A stretch of DNA of 64,000 bases. Source: AP-15 sp963703745. GTDB lineage: Bacteria; Pseudomonadota; Alphaproteobacteria; ATCC43930; CGMCC-115725. Position 1 is the first letter of the stretch, and every line of letters begins with the position of its first letter. Of the stretch, positions 8,348-17,074 are shown piece by piece. The position numbers and the translations under genes were made by a program. The notes beneath the pieces were generated by a model. The model was given only the letters and a program-made list of their open reading frames with translations. It made no database searches and had not been told where the DNA came from. Where the stretch lies: NCBI GenBank assembly GCA_963703745.1, contig CAVPFL010000002.1:1240001-1304000 (forward strand), read 5' to 3'.

Positions 8348-10714
8348 TTAGTTCGCGGCGCCGGCGCGCGCTCCTCGGATCGCGCGCCAGACACGCTCGG
8401 GGGTCGCCGGCATTTCGATGTGGCGCACGCCGAGCTCGGAGAGCGCGTCGACGATGGCGTTGATGACCGCGGCAAGCGCCGGCGTCGTGCCGCCTTCGCC
8501 GCCGGAGCGCACGCCGAGGCGGTTCGTCGGCGACGGAACTTCGCTGAGCACAGTCTTTATCTCCGGAAAGGTGTCGGCGCGCGGCATCGCGTAATCCATG
8601 AAGCTCGCCGCCAGCAATTGCCCGGTCTGGGGATCGTAATGGCTGTGTTCGAGCAGCGCCTGGCCCACACCCTGGGCGATGCCGCCATGGGTCTGACCGT
8701 GCACGATCATCGGGTTGACCGCTCGGCCGACATCGTCGACCGCGGTGTAGCCGACGATCTCGACCGCACCCGTTTCGGCATCGACCTCGACTTCGCAGAT
8801 CTGCGTCCCGTACGGAAAACTCGCGACCGGCAAAGTCTGGTCGGACACCGCGGCGAGCGGCCCCTGCAGTTCCGTCGGCAGGTCGGACCGCGTCGCGGCC
8901 GCCCGGGCCACCTCGAAGATGCCGACCTCGCGATCGGTGCCGGCGATCCGGAAACGGCCATGCTCGAATTCGATGTCAGCCTCGCCGGCTTCGAGCAGAT
9001 GGCTGGCGATCTTCCTCCCCTTGGCGATGATGTCGTCGGTCGCTTGGCCGACGATGGTTGCGGCGAGCTTCATCGAGCGGCCGGAATGGGAGCCCCCGCC
9101 AGCTGAGACGCGGGCGGTGTCATGGGCGACGTAGGTGATGCTGTCGAACGGCACCCCGAGCCATTCGGTGACGAGCTGCGCAAAGCTCGTCTCGTGACCT
9201 TGTCCGGAGGCCATCGTGCCCATGACGAGTTCGACCTTGCCTTCGGGGAGCACGGTGATCTCGGTGCGCTCGCGCGGTGCGCCTGAGGTGATCTCGACAT
9301 AGTTGGCGATGCCGATGCCGCGAAATTTGTCTCGCCGCTTCGCCGCCTCGCGCCGGACGGGGAAGCCCTCCCAGTCGGCGCGCGCCAGCCCGGTCGCCAT
9401 CGCCGCCGGATAGTCGCCGCTGTCATAGGTGAGGCCCGCCGGGTTGGTGAAAGGCTGGGCGGTGGGTGGGATCAGGTTGCGGCGGCGCAATTCGGACGGA
9501 TCGATGCCGAGCAGGTCCGCCGCCAGGTCGATCAGCCTTTCGACGACAAAGATTGCCTCGGGCCGGCCGGAGCTGCGGTACGGGGTAGTTGAGACCGTGT
9601 TGGTGACGACACCGCGACCGCGGAAGTAGGTGACTGGAATGCGGTAGACGCTGGACATCAGGCCAAGGCCTTTTTGCAATGGCCCGAATGCCACGGAATG
9701 CCCGCCGAGATTGCTGAGGTTTGACCCGCGCACGGCGAGGAAGTGCCCCTTCGTATCGAGCGCAAGCTCGGCCTGAACCGTCAAGTCGCGGCCCTGCCAG
9801 TCGCTGATAAATGACTCCCTGCGCTCGCAGGTCCATTTGACCGGCCGCCCAACGAGGCGCGAGGCCCAGGCGAGCAATGCGTATTCGGGGTAGAAGAGAT
9901 TGCGCGTGCCGAAATTACCGCCCATGTCGTGGCACAGCACGCGCACCTGCTCGGGCGCCACCCCGAGGATCTGGGCGAGGTCGAGCCTGACTTTCGCAAC
10001 GCCGCGCCCGCTGCCGGTGTAGAGCGTATACCGGCCGGTCGCGGGGTCGTATTCGGCGATGTTGGTGCGCGGCTCCATCGGCACGCCGGTGACGCGCTGC
10101 GCCCAAGTCTCCAACCGCACGACTTGGGCAGCACCAGCGAAAGCCCTCGCGGTCGCCGCCGCGTCGCCGACCTCGATGTCGATGCAGACATTGTTCCGCA
10201 CCTCGTCCCACAGGATCGGCGCCCCAGGGCCGATCGCATCGGCTGCGCGCACCACCGCCGGCAGTGGTTCCCAGGCGATTTCGACCAATTCGGCGGCATC
10301 TTTCGCCGCGGCGATCGTCTCGGCGACGACGAGTGCGACCGGCTCGCCGACGAAGCGCGCCCTATCGGCCGGCAGCGGGTAGTGGCGGGTAGCGACCGGC
10401 GCACCGCCACGCAGCCGCGCCTGGACGTCAGGCGGCGCCGAGAGGCCGGGATTGTGCGGGATCGCGTCAAGCTCGGCGGCAGCGTAGTCCGAGCCGGTCA
10501 GCACCGCCAGCACCCCCGGTGCCGCGAGCGCCGCCGTCTTGTCCACCGCGACGATGCGGGCATGCGCATGTGGCGAGCGCACGAAAGAGGCGTGCGCCTG
10601 GCGCGGCAGTGCAATGTCGTCGCTAAAGCGGCCCCTGCCGGTCAGTAGACCAAAATCCTCCTTGCGGCGGACCGACTGACCGATGCCGTTCAGCACCCTA
10701 CCGGAGGCTTGCAT
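8348..10714 (-). CDS. Molybdenum hydroxylase large subunit (xanthine/CO dehydrogenase-like family)
   Basis: This is the large, molybdopterin-cytosine-dinucleotide-binding subunit of an aerobic hydroxylase, 788 residues and full length. The N-terminus VRRKEDFGLLTGRGRFSDDI is typical. GGNFGTRN and GQGHETSFAQL are cofactor-binding segments, and the catalytic glutamate is E740 in GGEGGTTPA. The loop that tells CO dehydrogenases apart reads PYRSSGRPE instead of the AYxCSFR of form I, so CO oxidation should not be assumed. No medium FAD subunit or small 2Fe-2S subunit is in the window. The start has AGGAG 3 nt before ATG. It follows three DsrE-like genes by 50 bp in the same direction. The substrate is unknown. 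Confidence 0.85.
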   Translation of the reverse strand: MQASGRVLNGIGQSVRRKEDFGLLTGRGRFSDDIALPRQAHASFVRSPHAHARIVAVDKTAALAAPGVLAVLTGSDYAAAELDAIPHNPGLSAPPDVQARLRGGAPVATRHYPLPADRARFVGEPVALVVAETIAAAKDAAELVEIAWEPLPAVVRAADAIGPGAPILWDEVRNNVCIDIEVGDAAATARAFAGAAQVVRLETWAQRVTGVPMEPRTNIAEYDPATGRYTLYTGSGRGVAKVRLDLAQILGVAPEQVRVLCHDMGGNFGTRNLFYPEYALLAWASRLVGRPVKWTCERRESFISDWQGRDLTVQAELALDTKGHFLAVRGSNLSNLGGHSVAFGPLQKGLGLMSSVYRIPVTYFRGRGVVTNTVSTTPYRSSGRPEAIFVVERLIDLAADLLGIDPSELRRRNLIPPTAQPFTNPAGLTYDSGDYPAAMATGLARADWEGFPVRREAAKRRDKFRGIGIANYVEITSGAPRERTEITVLPEGKVELVMGTMASGQGHETSFAQLVTEWLGVPFDSITYVAHDTARVSAGGGSHSGRSMKLAATIVGQATDDIIAKGRKIASHLLEAGEADIEFEHGRFRIAGTDREVGIFEVARAAATRSDLPTELQGPLAAVSDQTLPVASFPYGTQICEVEVDAETGAVEIVGYTAVDDVGRAVNPMIVHGQTHGGIAQGVGQALLEHSHYDPQTGQLLAASFMDYAMPRADTFPEIKTVLSEVPSPTNRLGVRSGGEGGTTPALAAVINAIVDALSELGVRHIEMPATPERVWRAIRGARAGAAN

Positions 10715-10764
10715 GCACTCCTGTCGCCCGTCAGATCAGCTGAACGCAGCGTTCCGCCGGCTAC

Positions 10765-11145
10765 TTACCAGTACCAGACGCGGTCGTAGCGGCCGACCAG
10801 ATCGCCAACGGCCTCGCGTGCGACCGGCTGGGCGCTGTTGATCAGCTCGTTACGCTCAATGCCGCGCTCGGCGACATCCTCGGCGACATAGCAGACCTCG
10901 ACCCCCTTGGCGGCAAGCGCCGCCAGATCCGAGGCAATGCGCGGCGGCTGAGTCTGCCGCCAGTCGCCAAAAGCGAGTCCACCCGCGTCCTGGCGCTGGA
11001 CCAGGTAGTTGACCGCATTGCCGCGCAGCAACAGCGCGAGATCCGCTCCGGCGGCCTTCATCGCGCCGTGAATCCACACGATCGTGTCGTCCTGCTCTTC
11101 GATCGTGGCGCGATAGGCGCTCTCGACGATGCTCAATGTCTTCAT
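10765..11145 (-). CDS. DsrE/TusD-like protein 1
   Basis: This small 126-residue alpha/beta protein of the DsrE/DsrF/TusD fold handles persulfide sulfur in well-studied members. The start MKTLSIVESAY at 11145 is supported by GAGGTGG 5 nt upstream. The segment GVEVCYVAEDVAERGI matches the family's C...ERG region and carries one Cys. It is the third of three tandem paralogues, 10 bp after the second, and the closest to the molybdenum hydroxylase gene. Sulfur delivery is inferred from the fold only. Confidence 0.7.
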   Translation of the reverse strand: MKTLSIVESAYRATIEEQDDTIVWIHGAMKAAGADLALLLRGNAVNYLVQRQDAGGLAFGDWRQTQPPRIASDLAALAAKGVEVCYVAEDVAERGIERNELINSAQPVAREAVGDLVGRYDRVWYW

Positions 11146-11155
11146 GACCGCCACC

Positions 11156-11569
11156 TCAGCGCGTGGCGATGACGAGCGTGTTGTCCGAGGCCTCGGACAT
11201 CTGCCAAAAATCGGCGGGCGAGCCGCGACGCACGCCGGTAATGGCATTAGCAGCACCGCGCTCGTCGACACAGAGCCCGCAATTTACCCAGTCGATCTTG
11301 CCGTCGTTGCGCTCCGCCTCGCGCATCAGCGAGGCGATCGCATCTTTCGGGATGAAATGGTTCTCCTCCTCGACACTGCGGCCATGCACGGTATTGGCAT
11401 GCGGTGTCTGCGCAGCAAACGGTTGCAATACCGCGCCCTCATAGGCGAAGACATTGATGTTGTAACCGCGCTTGGCGGCGAGGTCGACCAGCCGCAGGGC
11501 CGTCGTCGAACGCGCGTCCTCGTAGGGCGCATCCATGATCGCGATCGTGATCGTCTTTTTATCAGCCAT
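11156..11569 (-). CDS. DsrE/TusD-like protein 2
   Basis: This is a DsrE-family protein of 137 residues starting MADKKTITI at 11569, after GAGGAGGACATC. It has the best preserved putative sulfur site of the three copies: DWVNCGLCVDERGA, a C-x-x-C followed by ERG. The N-terminal strand and ALRLVDLAAKRGY helix are typical. Tight 10-bp spacings on both sides argue for one transcript with its neighbours. Confidence 0.75.
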   Translation of the reverse strand: MADKKTITIAIMDAPYEDARSTTALRLVDLAAKRGYNINVFAYEGAVLQPFAAQTPHANTVHGRSVEEENHFIPKDAIASLMREAERNDGKIDWVNCGLCVDERGAANAITGVRRGSPADFWQMSEASDNTLVIATR

Positions 11570-11579
11570 GATGTCCTCC

Positions 11580-11906
11580 TCAGTGCCAGATGACCTTGGC
11601 GCCCTCGGCGAGGGCATCGAGCACGACATCGAGCGGTGCGGCCGCGACCCCCGAGGCGAGCCGATTTTCGTCGATGCCGCGTTCCTTTAGCGAGAAGCTG
11701 TCGGCGAGCACGCGCACGCCGGCGCCGGCCAGCCTCGTCAGATCGCCCGATCGCGCGCCGGGCCGCGCCGGCAGCACGCCGTTTTGCACGAGGAACAAGA
11801 TGACCTCGTTCTTTGCCGCGGCGAGCTGCTGTGCCAAATCGCAGCAGAAACGCGTGTCGTTCGAATCGAACGGGTCGCGTGATTCGATCAACAAGTATCT
11901 CGGCAA
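11580..11906 (-). CDS. DsrE/TusD-like protein 3
   Basis: This is a 108-residue DsrE-family protein, first of the three genes in transcription order. I chose TTG 11906 because GGGAGG lies 4-5 nt upstream and the strand PRYLLIESRDPFD begins right there. The in-frame extension further upstream has no family resemblance. The region corresponding to the sulfur site reads VRVLADSFSLKERGI and has no cysteine, whereas Cys-Cys occurs earlier in TRFCCDLAQQ. It may therefore be a structural partner in a hetero-oligomer, as in TusBCD, which is an inference. Confidence 0.65.
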   Translation of the reverse strand: MPRYLLIESRDPFDSNDTRFCCDLAQQLAAAKNEVILFLVQNGVLPARPGARSGDLTRLAGAGVRVLADSFSLKERGIDENRLASGVAAAPLDVVLDALAEGAKVIWH

Positions 11907-12009
11907 ATGCGCCTCCCAAGAAACATAAAGCCTGTGCCATGATCGCTGGAATCCAACCGCGACGCCATCCCGAAAACCGGGTGAAGGAGCAGAGGTGGCC
12001 GGCGCTGCC

Positions 12010-13020
12010 CTATACCGCCAGCACCTCGCCGGGATCGCCGCGCGGTAGCTCCGGACAGTCTCGGTATTGCACACAGGCAACCGCACGGCGCGGTTCGGTG
12101 CGATAAAGGCCGGGGGGTGCAGCGAGGCAGGCGGGCATCGTGTGCGGGCAGCGGCCGGCGAAAGAGCAGCCCGCGGCGGTGGGAGCGAGACCGCTGCGGC
12201 CGGGGTCCTCCTCCTGCTCGAGCCAGTCGCGCGCCGTGTGGGCGCGTGGGATCGCCGAGACCAGGAGCTGCGTGTAAGGATGGCAGGGCGCCCTCACCAC
12301 CTGTTCGACAGCGCCCGCCTCGGCGAGATGCGCCCGGTAGAGGACGAGGATCGAGTCGCTGATCTGGTAGGCGGTGGCGAGGTCATGGGTGATGTAGAGG
12401 ATCGAGATGCCGTGCTCGTCGGTGAGCTTGCGCAACGAGCCGAGGATCGTCGCGCGCAGCGACGCATCGACCATCGAAACCGGCTCGTCGGCGACGATCA
12501 TTTTTGGCTTCAAGAGCAGCGCACGCGCAACCATCACGCGCTGGCGCTGGCCGCCCGAGAGCTGGTGCGGGAAGCGGCCAAGTATCTCCTCCGGCTGCAG
12601 CCCGACGGCGCGCAACGCCTCGCTGATCACCTCACGCGCCTCGGCGCGCGAGCCGGCGAGGCGGAAGCGGCGCAGCGGTGTCGCAAGGACGTGATCGACC
12701 CGATAGAACGGATTGTAGACGCCGTAGGGGTCTTGGAACACCGCCTGGACATCGTGGCGAAAGGCCCGCCGCCCGTCCCTGTCGAGCGCGCGCAGATTGG
12801 CTCCGCGGTAGCGGATTTCGCCACCGCTGGGCTCGGCAAAGCCGAGCAGCAGGCGGGCGAGTGTCGTCTTGCCCGAGCCGCTTTCCCCGACTACGGCGAT
12901 GATCGACGGCTTCTCGGCATCGATCGCCAAAGATAGGCCGGCCAGCGCGAGAGTGCCCTCGCGCCCCAGCCCCCCGGCGAAGCGCTTGCTGACATCGATG
13001 GCCTCGATCAGCGCGACCAC
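12010..13020 (-). CDS. Peptide-type ABC transporter ATP-binding protein (OppF/DppF-like)
   Basis: This cytoplasmic ATPase of 336 residues belongs to a peptide/nickel-type importer. Walker A is GESGSGKTT (about 45-53), the signature is LSGGQRQR, and Walker B is MIVADEPVSMVDA. The C-terminal CSFAGRCP-type Cys segment is characteristic of the Opp family. The gene starts at GTG 13020, 4 bp after the OppD-like stop. It is on the same strand as the two permeases and the binding protein at 18.4-22.5 kb, which presumably complete the transporter. Confidence 0.9.
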   Translation of the reverse strand: MVALIEAIDVSKRFAGGLGREGTLALAGLSLAIDAEKPSIIAVVGESGSGKTTLARLLLGFAEPSGGEIRYRGANLRALDRDGRRAFRHDVQAVFQDPYGVYNPFYRVDHVLATPLRRFRLAGSRAEAREVISEALRAVGLQPEEILGRFPHQLSGGQRQRVMVARALLLKPKMIVADEPVSMVDASLRATILGSLRKLTDEHGISILYITHDLATAYQISDSILVLYRAHLAEAGAVEQVVRAPCHPYTQLLVSAIPRAHTARDWLEQEEDPGRSGLAPTAAGCSFAGRCPHTMPACLAAPPGLYRTEPRRAVACVQYRDCPELPRGDPGEVLAV

Positions 13021-13024
13021 AGAA

Positions 13025-13978
13025 TCACGCCAGGTGGCAGGCCACCTGTGCCCCCGCTATCTCACGCACGACAGGCTTCTCGTTGCGGCAGCGATCCGTC
13101 GCCTGCGCACAGCGCGGGTGGAAGGCACAGCCCGGCGGCAGCTCGCGCAGCAACGGCGCCAGACCAGGAATGCCGGCGAGCGTGCCGCGCCTCTCCAGCG
13201 AGGGCAGTGCAGCGATCAGCGCCCGCGTATAGGGGTGCCGCGGTTTTGAGATCATCTCGGCGATCGGCGCGACCTCGACCAGTCGCCCCGCATACATGAC
13301 GCCGAGACGGTCGACGAACTGTGCCATCAACCCCATGTCGTGCCCGATCAGGATCACGGCTGCGCCGAGATCCTGCTGCACGCGTGCCAGGGTGGCCATC
13401 ACTTGGCGCTGCACGACGACATCAAGCGCGCTGGTGGGCTCGTCGGCGATAATCACTTTGGGGCGCAAAGAGATCGCGATGGCAATGCAGGCGCGCTGCT
13501 TCATCCCGCCCGATAGCTCGTGCGGATACATTCGCGCGACATCTTCAGAGAGGCCGACCTCGGTCAGCAGCGCCGCGATACGGCGGGCTTCTTCGCCGCG
13601 GCCCAGGTGCAGCCCGTGATCGACTAAGGCATCGGCGATTTGCCGCCCAATGCGTACTACCGGGTTGAGCGAGTTCATCGAGCCTTGGGGCACCAGCGTG
13701 ATGTCGGCCAGCCGCAATGCCCTGATGCCGTCCTCATCGAGGTCCGCCAGCCGCCGTCCGGCGAGCCATACCTCGCCGGACGCGATCCGGCCGGGCGGTT
13801 TGATCATTCGCAGGATCGCAAGCGCCAGGGTCGATTTACCCGAGCCGGACTCGCCCGCCAGCCCGAACCGCTCGCCTGGGGCGAGGGCGAAGCTAACGTT
13901 ATCGACCGCCTGCACCAGGCCCTGCGGGTGGTCGAAGCCAACGCGCAGACCCTGAACCTGCAGGATCGGCTCGCTCAC
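13025..13978 (-). CDS. Peptide-type ABC transporter ATP-binding protein (OppD/DppD-like)
   Basis: This is the partner ATPase of the OppF-like protein. It has Walker A GESGSGKST, signature ELSGGMKQR, Walker B VIIADEPTSALD and the C-terminal GCAFHPRC motif. I prefer GTG 13978 (MSEPILQVQGL, GGAGA about 4 nt upstream, 317 residues). The frame is open to ATG 14035, which would add 19 residues without family resemblance and without a ribosome site. It is divergent from the PadR gene across an operator-like repeat cluster. Confidence 0.88.
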   Translation of the reverse strand: MSEPILQVQGLRVGFDHPQGLVQAVDNVSFALAPGERFGLAGESGSGKSTLALAILRMIKPPGRIASGEVWLAGRRLADLDEDGIRALRLADITLVPQGSMNSLNPVVRIGRQIADALVDHGLHLGRGEEARRIAALLTEVGLSEDVARMYPHELSGGMKQRACIAIAISLRPKVIIADEPTSALDVVVQRQVMATLARVQQDLGAAVILIGHDMGLMAQFVDRLGVMYAGRLVEVAPIAEMISKPRHPYTRALIAALPSLERRGTLAGIPGLAPLLRELPPGCAFHPRCAQATDRCRNEKPVVREIAGAQVACHLA

Positions 13979-14043
13979 GTGCTCTCCGACGGCTTGGCAG
14001 GCATATTGGAAGGATCCCTCTTGCACGGTGGCCATTAGGAGAT

Positions 14044-14078
14044 ATATACGTCTGCGGATATACGTTCCCGTATATACT
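14044..14078 (+). promoter_or_regulatory. PadR operator-like repeats overlapping a promoter
   Basis: ATATACG occurs at 14044-14050 and 14058-14064, and its complement CGTATAT at 14069-14075. The last two form an inverted repeat with a 4-bp spacer, and the first is a direct copy 14 bp away. TATACT (14073-14078) is a plausible -10 box 6 nt before the PadR ATG at 14085. This would make the mRNA nearly leaderless, consistent with the lack of a ribosome site. Autorepression, perhaps with control of the divergent ABC genes, is inferred. Confidence 0.55.
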
Positions 14079-14084
14079 GCCCAA

Positions 14085-14777
14085 ATGGCCTCACTAGCTC
14101 ATCCCTCCAATCCGCTCGCTCTGGCGGTGATGGCGCTGCTCTTCGAGCGGCCGATGCATCCCTACGAGATGGCCGCGACCCTGAAGCAGCGCCACAAGGG
14201 CGAGAGCATCAAAATTCGCTACGGCTCGCTCTATACTGTAATCGAGCTTCTGGCGAAGCGGGGCTTTATCACGGCCAAGGAAATTTCTCGCGAGGGCAAG
14301 CGGCCGGAGCGGACAATTTTTGCGCTCACTCCCACCGGTTACGACGAGTTGCGCGCCTGGATGCAAGACCTGCTGCGCGACCCGGTGAACGATTATCCGA
14401 AATTCGCAGCGGGGCTGAGCCTGCTGCCGGTGTTGCCGCCGGAGGAAGCGGTAGCCCTGCTGCGGCACAGGGCGCTGCGTCTATCTGGCGAGGCGACACG
14501 CATCGAAACCCAAATTGCCGAGCTGACCGAGCAACACATACCCGTCCCTGCCGTAGAATTACCTCCTCAGCTCGTTGGAAAGAAATTTCCGCCGCTGTTT
14601 GTCGTGGAAGCCGAATATGCGCTGGCCCTGATCAGGGCCGAGCTCGCCTTCGTCAACGAACTCGTCCGCCGCATCACGGAAGAAGGCTGGGGCCCGGTTG
14701 AGCTGTGGCGTGAACTCCAGGCGGTCTGCGCACGCCAGCACGAAGCAAGCGGCGTCGCACGGGAGGGCGCCATGTAA
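14085..14777 (+). CDS. PadR family transcriptional regulator
   Basis: This 230-residue winged-helix regulator belongs to the PadR family, often repressors relieved by phenolic or other aromatic ligands. The N-terminal domain shows the typical LALAVMALLFERPMHPYEMA, then GSLYTVIELLAKRGFI (the turn and recognition region) and the wing with the TIFALTPTGYDEL ending. The C-terminal half is helical and would form the dimer and ligand part. ATG 14085 is preferred over an upstream in-frame codon at 14028, because the latter would translate the operator repeats. The next gene downstream is a monooxygenase, a natural candidate target. Confidence 0.88.
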   Translation: MASLAHPSNPLALAVMALLFERPMHPYEMAATLKQRHKGESIKIRYGSLYTVIELLAKRGFITAKEISREGKRPERTIFALTPTGYDELRAWMQDLLRDPVNDYPKFAAGLSLLPVLPPEEAVALLRHRALRLSGEATRIETQIAELTEQHIPVPAVELPPQLVGKKFPPLFVVEAEYALALIRAELAFVNELVRRITEEGWGPVELWRELQAVCARQHEASGVAREGAM

Positions 14778-14969
14778 GCCGACCGCAAGGATCGGATGCT
14801 CCGGCGATGCTGGAACATCGCCGGAGCCCGAACCCGAAAACCGAACGCGCGGAGCGCGCTAGCTTCAGGCACGCAGCTAAAAATTAGCAGCGAAAGCTCC
14901 GCGAGAACAGCGCGCTCTATTCGCAAGAAATGAGCGCCGACACCTGTTGTCGTCTCAAAGGAGCCTCAA

Positions 14970-16262
14970 ATGTCCAAACCATTCCATGTTTTGATCATCG
15001 GCGGCGGCATCGGCGGCCTCACGCTCGCCCAGGGTCTAAAGCGAGCCGGGATCAGTTCGGCGGTCTACGAGCGCGACCGCACCCCCGGTGATCGGCTGCA
15101 AGGCTACCGGGTGCACATCAGTCCGACCGGCGGCCTCGCGTTGCATGAGTGCCTGACGCCCCATTTGTTTGGGATATTCGACCGCACCTGCGGGGCCCCT
15201 ACCTCTGCAGTACGCTTCTTCACCGAGCAGATGCGCTTGCTGCTCGCATTCGAGGGAGATCTCGTTGCCAGTACCGATCCGGTCGCACATCACCGCTCGG
15301 CGAGCCGCATCACATTGCGCCAAATACTGCTGGCGGAGCTCGATAATGTACATTTCGGCAAGACCTTCCAGAGCTACGAGGAACAGGGCAGACGCATCAC
15401 CGCGTATTTCGAGGACGGGACTTCGGCGGAGGGCGATGTTCTGGTCGCCGCCGACGGGGGCGGCTCGCGCGTTCGTCGGCAGCTTCTACCCGATGCGCGG
15501 CGTGTCGAGACCGGTGTGGTCGGCATCGCCGGCAAAATTTTCCTCGACATCGCGCGGGATCGGATCGCAGGGCCGCTGCTCGACGGTATCAGCCTCGTCG
15601 CCGCACGCGGGGGCCTTGGGCTGTTTGTCGCAATCCAAGAGATGACCGGCGGCCCGGTCGGCAGCATCGGCGGCAATGAACCTGCTCTCGCCGGCACGGG
15701 GAACCTGTACGAGAACACGCGCAGCTATCTGATGTGGGCGCTCAGTGCCAAGCGAGAGAAATTCGGCCTAGCCGGCGCCGAGCAAGCGGACAGCGCTGCG
15801 CTGGCATCGGCCGCCGCGCGCTCCATGGCCGGCTGGTCGCGCGCTTTTCGCGAGTTGGTCGGGCTCGCAGATCCGACCACGATCTCGTGCCTGCCGATCC
15901 GCACCTCGGTTCCGATTGCCCCCTGGCGCACAGGTCGCATTACCCTCCTCGGAGACGCCATCCATTCGATGACACCTTATCGGGGCATCGGTGCGAACGT
16001 GGCGATCAAAGACGCCGCACGCCTCAAACGTGCGTTGGTCTCCGCGCATTGCGGCGAGCGCGACCTCGTCGAAGCGATCCGCGACTACGAAGCCGGCATG
16101 CTCGACTACGGTTTCCGGGCCGTGCGCAATTCGCTCAAGGCGATGCACCAGACCGTCACCGACAGCCTCCCCGCACTGATGCTGTCGCGATTTACGATGC
16201 GGGCGATCAATGCACTACCGCCAGTAAAACAGATCTTGGCGAAGCGATTGGGCGAGGAGTGA
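14970..16262 (+). CDS. FAD-dependent aromatic-type monooxygenase
   Basis: This single-component flavoprotein hydroxylase of 430 residues belongs to the PHBH/salicylate hydroxylase-like group. Visible motifs are the Rossmann GGGIGG (about 11-16), the DG motif in VAADGGGSRVR (about 160) and the GD motif in ITLLGDAIHSM (about 333), which bind FAD and NAD(P)H. AAGGAG lies 6 nt upstream of the ATG. It is co-directional with the PadR gene, about 190 bp downstream, in a gap that holds nothing recognisable. The substrate cannot be read from the sequence. Confidence 0.85.
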   Translation: MSKPFHVLIIGGGIGGLTLAQGLKRAGISSAVYERDRTPGDRLQGYRVHISPTGGLALHECLTPHLFGIFDRTCGAPTSAVRFFTEQMRLLLAFEGDLVASTDPVAHHRSASRITLRQILLAELDNVHFGKTFQSYEEQGRRITAYFEDGTSAEGDVLVAADGGGSRVRRQLLPDARRVETGVVGIAGKIFLDIARDRIAGPLLDGISLVAARGGLGLFVAIQEMTGGPVGSIGGNEPALAGTGNLYENTRSYLMWALSAKREKFGLAGAEQADSAALASAAARSMAGWSRAFRELVGLADPTTISCLPIRTSVPIAPWRTGRITLLGDAIHSMTPYRGIGANVAIKDAARLKRALVSAHCGERDLVEAIRDYEAGMLDYGFRAVRNSLKAMHQTVTDSLPALMLSRFTMRAINALPPVKQILAKRLGEE

Positions 16263-16309
16263 GGCTCAGTGTCCGACCGCAATGATTTAGGGAATCTCAG
16301 TGGGTTATT

Positions 16310-16391
16310 CGTCTTTCCCGCGAAAGCGGGAACCCAGGGCTCCAAAACCTCGGAGGCTGCCCTGGACCCTCGCTTTCGCGAGGATGACGAT
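16310..16391. repeat. REP-like inverted pair (CCCGCGAAAGCGGG type)
   Basis: CCCGCGAAAGCGGG (16318-16331) and CCTCGCTTTCGCGAGG (about 16368-16383) are two hairpins about 37 nt apart. They are flanked by CGTCTTT and ATGACGA, giving a mirrored bimer. The same family recurs at 46.3 kb, and its core resembles the hairpin inserted in the recombinase at 1.55 kb. It separates the convergent monooxygenase and GST genes. Confidence 0.8.
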
Positions 16392-16431
16392 ACCCTGCCG
16401 ATGATACTCGCTTGATTTTCCGGTCGGACCC

Positions 16432-17074
16432 TCAGCCGGTCGGCTGCGGTTGCTGCGGTGGCACCAGCGCGTCGTCGATCTGCTTGGCGCGCAGCGCCGC
16501 CGGGCGGGCGCTCAGCCGCCCCCAATATTGCTCGAATGCAGGTCGCTTCTCGATCATGCCGAAACTGCATGCCAAAGCCGATGCCGGATCCAACATAGAC
16601 ATCGGCGGCGGTGAAGCTGTCGCCGACCACATACTCGGCGCGCGACACTGCCCCTTCGAGGGTATTGATGACGTGCTCGAAGCGGCCGTAGCCCATCATG
16701 CGTTCGCGCTCTCGCGGCACCACAAAGCCGGCTGCTTGGTTGGTCCACGCCTGCTCCAGCGGACCGGCGACAAAGAACAGCCAACGATAATAGGGACCGC
16801 GCAGAGGATCGCCCGGCGGTGGTGCCAGGCGAGCCTGGGGAAATGCATCGGCAAGATAGGCGCAGATCGCGGCTGACTCTGTGACCACCGTGTCACCATG
16901 CTGGATCGCCGGCACCTTGCCCATCGGATTGACCGCGAGATAGGCAGGCGACTTCATCGTCGTATCGTAGTCGAGCAATTCGGTGCGGTAGGGCTGCCCG
17001 ATTTCTTCGAGCATCCAGCGGATGATGCGGCCACGCGACATCGGATGAGTATAGAAGACGAGGTCATCGGTCAT
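16432..17074 (-). pseudogene. Glutathione S-transferase, single-base frameshift
   Basis: This is a GST with an N-terminal thioredoxin-like domain (FYTHPMSRGRIIRWML, NPMGKVPAI, ESAAICAYLAD) and a helical C-domain (VVGDSFTAADVYVG). Frame is lost after GFGMQF at 16562-16564, where the plus strand has AAA. With one A removed the protein continues FGMIEKRPAFEQYWGRLSARP and ends at 16432 with 213 residues, the usual GST length. Read literally, translation would run to 16106 through a REP element and antisense to the monooxygenase. The gene is either a recent pseudogene or affected by a consensus error. ATG 17074 directly follows the stop of the VOC gene. Confidence 0.85.

Noticed and set aside
8348..10714. 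Form I carbon monoxide dehydrogenase (coxL)
   Set aside because: The diagnostic AYxCSFR loop is absent (PYRSSGR instead) and no coxM or coxS gene is nearby.
16106..16560. Long C-terminal extension of the GST
   Set aside because: It arises only from the one-base shift at 16562 and passes through a REP element and antisense to the monooxygenase.
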